Positions 1-4,532 of a stretch of DNA of 5,770 bases are shown here, one piece after another. The notes beneath the pieces are model-generated. The model ran no database searches. It had not been told where the DNA came from and saw nothing but the letters and a program-made list of their open reading frames with translations. The stretch comes from Candidatus Uhrbacteria bacterium (lineage in GTDB: Bacteria; Patescibacteriota; Patescibacteriia; UBA9934; UBA11717). The stretch's first letter is position 1, and each line of letters begins with the position of its first letter. Made by a program: the position numbers and the translations under genes. The DNA lies in contig JABMPK010000098.1 of assembly GCA_013203725.1 (NCBI GenBank), positions 1-5,770 of the forward strand, in the 5' to 3' direction.

Positions 1-51
1 ATTCATTATACCGCTGTTCCATTTCGATTATACAAGCCAAAATATGCATAT

Positions 52-80
52 TTGACACGGTTCAAAATCATTGCTATCAT
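52..80 (+). promoter_or_regulatory. sigma70-type promoter with extended -10
   Basis: TTGACA at 52-57, a spacer of exactly 17 bp, then TATCAT at 75-80. A TG one base upstream of the -10 (72-73) makes it an extended -10. This is a near-perfect vegetative promoter. The predicted first transcribed base is about A87, roughly 125 nt before the hydrolase start codon and only a few bases before the small His-rich reading frame. Seen directly; the start point is inferred from usual spacing. Confidence 0.75.
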
Positions 81-90
81 GAGTTTAGTT

Positions 91-141
91 ATGAATATTT
101 TACTCAACAATTCACATCATCACGCCCTTCTTTCTGAGTAG
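91..141 (+). CDS. putative His-rich leader peptide (16 aa)
   Basis: A short frame, ATG 91 to TAG 139-141, encodes MNILLNNSHHHALLSE, with three consecutive His codons (CAT CAT CAC, 115-123) in the middle. It starts about 4 bases after the predicted transcription start, so it would be translated as a leaderless or nearly leaderless message; there is no room for a Shine-Dalgarno site. An intrinsic terminator follows 27 bases after the stop. A promoter-proximal mini-gene with tandem codons for one amino acid, followed by a terminator, is how attenuator leader peptides such as hisL are arranged. The frame has no protein homology I recognise, and its peptide product would probably have no function beyond positioning the ribosome. 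It could still be a chance ORF. Four Leu codons are also present, so Leu cannot be fully excluded as the signal. Confidence 0.5.
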   Translation: MNILLNNSHHHALLSE

Positions 142-176
142 GACGTTTTAACTATTGTTGAAAATGGTCATCCTGC
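138..176 (+). promoter_or_regulatory. predicted antiterminator structure
   Basis: GTAGGACG (138-145) can pair with CATCCTGC (169-176), giving seven pairs of eight with one U-G wobble and one C-A mismatch. Between these arms, TTTTAAC (146-152) can pair with GTTGAAAA (157-164) around a TATT loop, with one bulged G. The 169-176 segment is also the 5' arm of the terminator hairpin, so the two folds exclude each other. The 5' arm overlaps the stop codon of the leader frame (139-141). A ribosome terminating there would mask it and let the terminator form, while one stalled on the His codons would leave it free. Pairing was done by eye, without energy calculation. Confidence 0.45.
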
Positions 177-199
177 TCAAGGCAGGGTGTTTTTATTTT
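169..199 (+). terminator. intrinsic terminator in the leader of the hydrolase gene
   Basis: CATCCTGC (169-176), loop TCAAG, GCAGGGTG (182-189). This gives an 8-bp stem with one wobble, followed immediately by TTTTTATTTT (190-199). It lies between the promoter and the hydrolase start at 212, so it must be read through for expression. It could be an attenuator or the 3' end of a small RNA of about 110 nt. Confidence 0.7.
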
Positions 200-211
200 A
201 TACACGTAATT

Positions 212-937
212 ATGAAAAACAATACATTATTTATTGGGGCGACCCACGGAAACGAGCCGATTGGGGTTCGAGCGTTAGAGCGACTTTCTAAGAGTCGGCA
301 GGATTTTGATTGGATAATTGGTAATCCAAAGGCGTACGAGTTGAACGAGCGATCGTTTGAAGGCGACCTGAACAGATCAGCGCCCGGCGACATGGACTCG
401 ACTCAGTTCGCATCAAGGCGAGCTGCAGAGATCATAGAGAAGTCACAAAACTATAAGTACACGATCGATCTGCATGGATCCGCAAAGCAGGTTGGTGTGT
501 TTATCATCATCACGAATCTTACTCGCGAGAATATTGAACTTGCTGTGATGTTGGATATCGATAGAATCGTGTACTGGCCCGCAGTGAGCCCGGAGCTCAA
601 TGGACCGATGAGTGAGTTCTTCCCATGCGGGCTAGAGATTGAGTGCGGACCAAAGGATGATCCGGCGGTGCAGAGTGAGCTTGAGAACAAGATTGAGCGT
701 TTCCTAGATTCGCATCAAGATAGCTGCGTGGTTGATCTTGAGGCAGAGTTGGCAAAACGTGAGGTGTTCCAAGTGTACGGTTCATTGATTGATGACGTTG
801 ATGTTGAGCTCAACGAGTTCCAAGATGTCACAATCGGTGACGAGACTTTCTGTCCGCTCCTCGTGAATAGTTACAAGGAGCGGAATAACGTGACCTGCTA
901 CAAAATGCAGCGGGTCACCAACTTACTACCTCTTTAA
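212..937 (+). CDS. AstE/aspartoacylase-family zinc hydrolase
   Basis: This 241-aa protein belongs to the succinylglutamate desuccinylase/aspartoacylase family (M14-like zinc enzymes), which cleave the amide bond of N-acyl amino acids. From the ATG at 212, GATHGNEPIG (residues 9-18) supplies zinc ligands His12 and Glu15. NPKAYELNER (38-47) and DLNR (52-55) match the substrate-binding Asn/Arg block. DLHGS has the third zinc ligand, His88, and LEIECGP carries the expected catalytic Glu144. The C-terminal part (about 185-241) is beta-rich, as in aspartoacylase. The family fold and catalytic set look complete, so an active enzyme is likely, but the substrate is not readable. The frame is open back to TTG 155 and ATG 164. 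I prefer 212 because family members begin just before the HGNE motif, and because the longer forms would translate the terminator hairpin into a hydrophobic tail. No Shine-Dalgarno site precedes 212. The gene probably forms an operon with the acetyltransferase that follows. Confidence 0.85.
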   Translation: MKNNTLFIGATHGNEPIGVRALERLSKSRQDFDWIIGNPKAYELNERSFEGDLNRSAPGDMDSTQFASRRAAEIIEKSQNYKYTIDLHGSAKQVGVFIIITNLTRENIELAVMLDIDRIVYWPAVSPELNGPMSEFFPCGLEIECGPKDDPAVQSELENKIERFLDSHQDSCVVDLEAELAKREVFQVYGSLIDDVDVELNEFQDVTIGDETFCPLLVNSYKERNNVTCYKMQRVTNLLPL

Positions 938-947
938 GGAGGGTGTC

Positions 948-1478
948 ATGGTTACAATCCGTAGGTTTAATATGAGTGATGCGCGCGCGGTGGCGTATCT
1001 GTTCGTTGCATGTTTCGCTGAGGCCCCGTGGTTTGAGCGGTTCGATGTTAGCGAGATGGAGGCGGAGTTCGTGGAGATGGCTCGCGGTCACAATTCTGTG
1101 ATCATGGTAGCCGATGCGGACGGGCAGGTCGTGGGATGTTCCGCTGGTTTTCCGATGGTGGAAAAGGCGGACGTGATGGAGCTGATCGAAGGCGGCGCGG
1201 CGCAGGCGTTCTACCTGGCCGAGCTCTTCGTGAACAGCCAGTACCGCCGCCAGGGCATCGCGCGCAAGCTCGTGAACGCGCGAGGTGAGCGTGCGGTGGA
1301 GCTGGGTTACACGGAGGCGGTGGTGCGGACGTCTGAAGACCAGACTATTATCCGCAAGCTCTACGCTGGCCTCGGCTTCCAGATTGTGGCCACGCAGGAC
1401 GTGGAGTCCCTCAAGTTCATCGATGGCATTGAGGTTATGGTGCCCGATCGTCGAGTAATTCTGAAGGGTAGTCTCTAA
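948..1478 (+). CDS. GNAT-family N-acetyltransferase
   Basis: A 176-aa single-domain GNAT protein, which would transfer an acetyl (or other acyl) group from CoA to an amine. Motif A is clear: LAELFVNSQYRRQGIARKL (residues 90-108), with the pyrophosphate-binding RRQGIA loop at 100-105. The C-terminal motif B helix ends in IIRKLYAGLGF (134-144), with Tyr139 at the usual general-acid position. The N-terminal VTIRRFNMSDA is the typical first strand and helix. The start is firmly set by AAGGAGGG (936-943), 5 bases before the ATG and overlapping the stop codon of the hydrolase, so the two genes are very likely co-transcribed and translationally coupled. The substrate is unknown. The middle of the gene is far richer in GC than its neighbours (38, 40 and 42 of 60 bases in rows 1141, 1201 and 1261), which may reflect separate ancestry. 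A strong terminator follows 8 bases after the stop. Confidence 0.88.
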   Translation: MVTIRRFNMSDARAVAYLFVACFAEAPWFERFDVSEMEAEFVEMARGHNSVIMVADADGQVVGCSAGFPMVEKADVMELIEGGAAQAFYLAELFVNSQYRRQGIARKLVNARGERAVELGYTEAVVRTSEDQTIIRKLYAGLGFQIVATQDVESLKFIDGIEVMVPDRRVILKGSL

Positions 1479-1485
1479 AAACTTT

Positions 1486-1514
1486 TCCCGGGAGCGCATG
1501 CTCCCGGGACATTT
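1486..1514 (+). terminator. intrinsic terminator after the acetyltransferase
   Basis: A perfect 10-bp stem, TCCCGGGAGC (1486-1495) and GCTCCCGGGA (1500-1509), with a GCAT loop, followed by CATTTT. The U tract is short, but the stem is very stable and sits right after the stop codon. On the other strand the stem is followed by AAAAGTTTTT, so it could also work in reverse, although no minus-strand gene ends here. Confidence 0.8.
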
Positions 1515-1532
1515 TAATACTCTGTCTTCAAC

Positions 1533-1580
1533 GGGGACAGTCGTGGGGACAGTCACCGTACATGTCACAACGACTGTCCC
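1533..1580. repeat. REP-like palindromic cluster
   Basis: GGGGACAGTC occurs twice in tandem (1533-1542 and 1545-1554), and an inverted copy, ACGACTGTCCC (1570-1580), pairs perfectly over 11 bp with 1534-1544. The second copy is followed by CACCGTACATGTCAC, itself partly self-complementary. Such GGGGACAGTC/GACTGTCCCC units resemble the REP-type repeats often associated with Y1 (IS200-like, RAYT) transposases. No transposase is in the window, so that link is an inference. The unit lies between the acetyltransferase terminator and the uvrB promoter. Confidence 0.6.
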
Positions 1581-1605
1581 TAGCTTCAACCTATCCCCAA
1601 ACCCG

Positions 1606-1634
1606 TTGACATTCGGCTTTTGTTCGTATAGAAT
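1606..1634 (+). promoter_or_regulatory. sigma70-type promoter upstream of uvrB
   Basis: TTGACA (1606-1611), a 17-bp spacer and TAGAAT (1629-1634) form a near-consensus promoter. The predicted start is about A1641, giving uvrB a 5' leader of roughly 234 nt that includes a hairpin and a palindromic repeat. I found no E. coli-type (CTG-N10-CAG) or Bacillus-type (GAAC-N4-GTTC) LexA site overlapping it. Confidence 0.75.
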
Positions 1635-1657
1635 AGCCTCACAACTTATCTATGACC

Positions 1658-1693
1658 CCCTGAGTGGCACGCCCGCTCGGGATTTTGTGTCTT
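1658..1693 (+). promoter_or_regulatory. terminator-like hairpin early in the uvrB leader
   Basis: CCC (1658-1660), a bulged T, then GAGTGG (1662-1667), loop CACGC, CCGCTC (1673-1678) and GGG (1679-1681). This makes a nine-pair GC-rich stem with one G-U wobble, followed by ATTTTGTGTCTTT. It begins about 17 nt after the predicted transcription start. The U tract is interrupted, so termination may be partial. It might reduce uvrB transcription or end a very short RNA. A tiny frame ATG ACC CCC TGA (1652-1663) overlaps the stem base; I attach no function to it. Confidence 0.4.
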
Positions 1694-1728
1694 TGCAGCT
1701 AGTAGTACATTCGTAGAAATGCATCATT

Positions 1729-1833
1729 GTCATTGCGAGGAACGAAGCAACCTCGTTAAGTGTAGCGCGTGAGCTCTCCTATAGAGGTTGCTTCAACTGC
1801 CGTTCCCTCCGAAGGCGGGCGCTGCACAATGAC
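1729..1833. repeat. 105-bp imperfect palindromic (MITE-like) element
   Basis: The outer ends are GTCATTG (1729-1735) and CAATGAC (1827-1833). The inner arms GAAGCAACCTC (1744-1754) and GAGGTTGCTTC (1784-1794) are exact inverted copies, and GAGGAACG (1737-1744) faces CGTTCCCTCC (1801-1810). The right arm is about 24 bases longer than the left. The pattern GTCATTGCGAGG...GAAGCAAYCTC matches a dispersed palindromic repeat I recall from many unrelated bacterial genomes. It carries no coding region and lies in the predicted 5' leader of uvrB, ending 41 bases before the start codon, where it could fold in the mRNA. Confidence 0.7.
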
Positions 1834-1874
1834 TAATGCGTCGAAGTCGACTGCAATTATCCAAAAAGAAAACA

Positions 1875-3893
1875 ATGAAATTTAAGCTCAAATCAGAATA
1901 TACACCCGCCGGCGACCAGCCGACCGCGATCAAAGAACTTGTTCGCGGTCTTAAACGTGGCGACGAACGACAGACTTTGCTTGGTGTTACTGGATCTGGA
2001 AAGACTTTTACTGTTGCGAATGTGATCAATGAAGTGCAGCGACCAACGTTGGTCGTCGCGCACAACAAGACTCTCGCGGCTCAGCTTTGTGCCGAACTTA
2101 GGCAGTTCTTCCCAGAAGCTTCTGTTGAATATTTTGTTTCATACTACGACTACTATCAGCCAGAGGCGTACTTGCCGCGGACGGACACTTTTATAGAAAA
2201 AGAGGCACAGATAAACGATGAGATCGATCGACTTCGCCACGCGACGACGCAAGCTCTACTGACGCGCAAAGATGTGATCATCGTCGCGTCCGTTTCATGT
2301 ATCTATTCAGTCGGATCACCTGACGAGTATCGCGCGTCCATGTTGCATATAGGACATGGTGAACAGCGCGAGGACATTATGCGGCAGTTGATATCGATGC
2401 AGTTTGAAAGAACGAGCGCAGACTTGAAGCGTGGAAGTTTTAGAGTTCGTGGCGACATACTCGAAGTCATGCCGATGAATGAGGAGACTATTTACCGAGT
2501 AGAGTTTGACGAAGGACAAGTGATATCAATCCGCGAGCTGGAGGCGATCACGCGACGGTTTGTAAAAAATCATCATGAGGTTTGGATGTTCCCGGCAAAA
2601 CACTTCATGACCGCACCATCAGAGCGAGAGCGCGCGTTGAAAGGGATCGAAAACGAGAAGAAAAAGCGTGTTGCCGAACTGCAGAAAGAAGGAAAGCTTC
2701 TTGAGGCGGAGCGTATCTTGCGGAGAACGACGCACGACCTTTCCATGATTCGGCAGACTGGATTTTGTAGCGGTATCGAAAACTATTCGCGATGGTTTGA
2801 TGGTCGCAATCCTGGAGAACCACCGTTTACATTACTCGACTTTTTCCCAGACGACTTCCTGACTATTATCGACGAGTCACACGTAACCGTTCCGCAGATT
2901 AGAGGAATGCTTGCTGGTGACCAGGCGCGTAAGAAGAACCTTGTGAACTTTGGCTTCCGGTTACCAAGTGCGGTCGACAATAGACCGCTGAGCTACGACG
3001 AGTTTGACGAGCGTATTGGTCAGGTCATATACGTATCGGCAACTCCTGGTGACTACGAAGTGGACAGAAGTACGCATGTCGCCGAGCAGGTGATTCGGCC
3101 AACAGGTTTACTCGACCCAGAGATCCTGGTGCGGCCAGTGACTGGCACAGAGGAATCGCCGGGGCAGGTGGACGACCTTTTGCCTCGAGTAAAAGAGCGG
3201 ATTGAAATGGGTGATCGTGTACTTGTTACAACGCTGACAAAGAAAATGGCCGAGGATTTGTCGCAGTACATGGCGGACGAAGGATTCAAAGTTGGCTACA
3301 TTCACAGCGACATCGTCACGATGGATCGTGTGGAAATATTGGATAGTTTTAGAAAAGGTGAGATTGAAGTGTTGGTTGGCGTTAACTTGCTCAGAGAAGG
3401 ACTCGACTTGCCTGAAGTTTCCCTAGTTGCGATCTTGGATGCAGACAAAGAAGGTTTCTTGCGATCAGAAATGTCGCTGATACAGACCATGGGTCGCGCC
3501 GCTCGAAACGTTCGCGGATCGGTCGTACTGTATGCGGACAAGGAAACGGGGAGTATGAAACGTGCGATTAGCGAGACTGAGCGCCGTCGGAAAAAGCAAA
3601 AGGCTTACAACAAGAAGCACGGCATAACACCGACATCGACAAAGCGTGAGATTTCGGATATTCGTGCGATGTTGGGTGCGGATACTGACAGAAGGATCGA
3701 CGACATACTGAAGATTGAACTTACGGCTGAGCCTCATGAGATTAAAGAGGTGATAGAGGAGAAACAGCACGAGATGAAGTTAGCGGCGAGAGATTTGGAC
3801 TTTGAGACAGCCGCGTTGTTACGCGATGAGATCAAAGTGCTAGAAGCCGAGCTGAAGGGAATAAAAAAAGCGACCAAGAGGCGGTCGCCGTAG
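1875..3893 (+). CDS. uvrB: UvrABC excinuclease subunit B (UvrB)
   Basis: UvrB is the DNA-handling helicase-like subunit of nucleotide excision repair. UvrA loads it at the lesion, it verifies damage, and it recruits UvrC for incision. The 672-aa product is of normal length. Visible parts: the N-terminal YTPAGDQPTAI; Walker A GVTGSGKT (37-44); the beta-hairpin region from YYDYYQPEAYLPRTD (about 91-105) that clamps DNA; DESH (333-336); the canonical HSDI...VGVNLLREGLDLPEVSL block; motif VI QTMGRAARN (537-545); and a C-terminal UVR motif (about 625-660) that contacts UvrC. All catalytic motifs look intact. I chose ATG 1875 because UvrB proteins start with a short FKLKSEY-like lead. The in-frame ATG at 1836 sits two bases after the palindromic repeat and would add 13 atypical residues. 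The ribosome binding site is weak (AAAAAGAAAA). The last codons double as the terminator of the facing gene. Confidence 0.98.
   Translation: MKFKLKSEYTPAGDQPTAIKELVRGLKRGDERQTLLGVTGSGKTFTVANVINEVQRPTLVVAHNKTLAAQLCAELRQFFPEASVEYFVSYYDYYQPEAYLPRTDTFIEKEAQINDEIDRLRHATTQALLTRKDVIIVASVSCIYSVGSPDEYRASMLHIGHGEQREDIMRQLISMQFERTSADLKRGSFRVRGDILEVMPMNEETIYRVEFDEGQVISIRELEAITRRFVKNHHEVWMFPAKHFMTAPSERERALKGIENEKKKRVAELQKEGKLLEAERILRRTTHDLSMIRQTGFCSGIENYSRWFDGRNPGEPPFTLLDFFPDDFLTIIDESHVTVPQIRGMLAGDQARKKNLVNFGFRLPSAVDNRPLSYDEFDERIGQVIYVSATPGDYEVDRSTHVAEQVIRPTGLLDPEILVRPVTGTEESPGQVDDLLPRVKERIEMGDRVLVTTLTKKMAEDLSQYMADEGFKVGYIHSDIVTMDRVEILDSFRKGEIEVLVGVNLLREGLDLPEVSLVAILDADKEGFLRSEMSLIQTMGRAARNVRGSVVLYADKETGSMKRAISETERRRKKQKAYNKKHGITPTSTKREISDIRAMLGADTDRRIDDILKIELTAEPHEIKEVIEEKQHEMKLAARDLDFETAALLRDEIKVLEAELKGIKKATKRRSP
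3863..3888 (-). terminator. intrinsic terminator of the minus-strand gene, inside uvrB
   Basis: Read on the minus strand: GCGACC (3888-3883), a 7-base loop, GGTCGC (3875-3870), then seven T residues (3869-3863). The stem and tract lie entirely in the last codons of uvrB, encoding its IKKATKRRSP tail. No matching U tract follows on the plus strand, so it serves the convergent gene only. Confidence 0.7.
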
Positions 3894-3894
3894 T

Positions 3895-4434
3895 CTACTT
3901 ATCGAGTGTATTGATACAGTCAAGGAGAAAGTCGCGTATTCTTCTGTCGATCCAGCCCGGCCTCTGGCCAGCGATCTTGATTGACTCTTCAACCGCAGAG
4001 AGCCACATATACGCTTTGATGGCTGAGTCGAACGTGCGGCGTACGTCTTCACTGTTTCTGAAGTTGTTGCGGTTGAGCTCTCGTGAGTAGGTGTAGAGCT
4101 CGAGCATGCTCGTGGCGAACTGCGCCTGACACTTGAGAATCATGAGCGACGCGCCAGGGATTGCGTCGAGCATAGAGCCTTCCCCGAGATGCATGGAGGG
4201 ATCCATGTTTACAGGGGGCATGTTCGGCGGTATCGATCCAATGCTACCGTGCCTGACGAGCTCGGTTACCCATTGTATGAGAACACAGTGCCTTTCGTAT
4301 TCGGGCATGTCCTGAGGAATCGGCTTGATGGGCTTTGCCCCTCCATAGCCAGCGTTGTAACCATCTACGAATTCGCTCCACCATGACAGGAGCGGTTCAG
4401 AAGTGTCGGCGGCCGGGAGAAATGATAGGTTCAT
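3895..4434 (-). CDS. hypothetical protein, 179 aa, between uvrB and uvrA
   Basis: I do not recognise this protein. It is soluble, with no signal peptide or membrane segment. The N-terminal part contains an aromatic helix (LLSWWSEFVDGY, residues 15-26) and a Gly/Pro-rich stretch to about 43. A helix with CVLIQWVTELVRHG (50-63) follows, then a Pro/Met-rich linker (about 68-88: IPPNMPPVNMDPSMHLGEG), and a mostly helical C-terminal half (about 96-179). The start at 4434 is set by GGAAGGAG 5 bases upstream; the frame is open to an ATG at 4500, but that extension is hydrophobic and has no good ribosome site. The gene converges on uvrB, with a single base between the stop codons, and diverges from uvrA. 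Coding status is supported by the strong ribosome site, the dedicated terminator and the length of the open frame. A role in DNA repair is suggested only by position. Confidence 0.72.
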   Translation of the reverse strand: MNLSFLPAADTSEPLLSWWSEFVDGYNAGYGGAKPIKPIPQDMPEYERHCVLIQWVTELVRHGSIGSIPPNMPPVNMDPSMHLGEGSMLDAIPGASLMILKCQAQFATSMLELYTYSRELNRNNFRNSEDVRRTFDSAIKAYMWLSAVEESIKIAGQRPGWIDRRIRDFLLDCINTLDK

Positions 4435-4439
4435 AAGGA

Positions 4440-4447
4440 CTCCTTCC
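4440..4447 (-). promoter_or_regulatory. ribosome binding site deciding the minus-strand start
   Basis: On the minus strand GGAAGGAG (4447-4440) lies 5 bases before the ATG at 4434-4432. It is the best Shine-Dalgarno match in the right half of the window and fixes this start over the upstream ATGs at 4500, 4455 and 4449. Confidence 0.7.
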
Positions 4448-4454
4448 ATACCCA

Positions 4455-4483
4455 TTATTATCAAACTACTAACAATTTCGCAA
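4455..4483 (-). promoter_or_regulatory. weak candidate promoter for the minus-strand gene
   Basis: On the minus strand TTGCGA (4483-4478), a 17-bp spacer and TAATAA (4460-4455), with an upstream TG at extended -10 position. Both boxes are only partial matches. If used, the start would fall just before the ribosome binding site, agreeing with translation from 4434. Confidence 0.3.
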
Positions 4484-4518
4484 ATCAAACTACAGATCAT
4501 CCGTAAAGGTCTGATCAG

Positions 4519-4527
4519 TGTGGATAA
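4519..4527 (-). promoter_or_regulatory. perfect DnaA box before uvrA
   Basis: TGTGGATAA on the plus strand is the exact complement of the DnaA box TTATCCACA. It ends 5 bases before the uvrA ATG and lies in the divergent region with the unknown gene. A single box may be coincidental. If bound, DnaA would sit over the uvrA translation start or between the two divergent genes. No cluster of boxes or AT-rich unwinding element is seen, so this is not an origin. Confidence 0.4.
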
Positions 4528-4532
4528 CCATT

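Noticed and set aside
155..211. Upstream extension of the hydrolase from TTG 155 or ATG 164
   Set aside because: It would translate the terminator hairpin and U tract into a hydrophobic tail, and the family normally starts just before the HGNE motif. No good ribosome site supports it.
915..1589. 224-aa open frame on the minus strand
   Set aside because: It is antisense to the GNAT gene and crosses the terminator and the REP-like repeat. The plus-strand frame has clear GNAT motifs, and this one looks like a shadow of GC-rich codons.
1498..1716. 72-aa plus-strand frame in the intergenic region
   Set aside because: It begins inside the terminator loop and runs through the repeat, promoter and hairpin; no ribosome site or recognisable protein features.
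1836..1874. Longer uvrB start at ATG 1836
   Set aside because: It adds 13 residues not typical of UvrB and starts two bases after the palindromic repeat with no ribosome site.
1581..1874. LexA/SOS box upstream of uvrB
   Set aside because: I looked for CTG-N10-CAG and GAAC-N4-GTTC types and found no convincing match. The region before uvrA also gave none.
4435..4500. Longer start of the minus-strand gene at 4500
   Set aside because: The extension is hydrophobic with no good ribosome site, while GGAAGGAG is ideally placed for 4434.
4500..4532. Replication origin near uvrA
   Set aside because: Only one DnaA box, no AT-rich unwinding region and no origin-type genes nearby.
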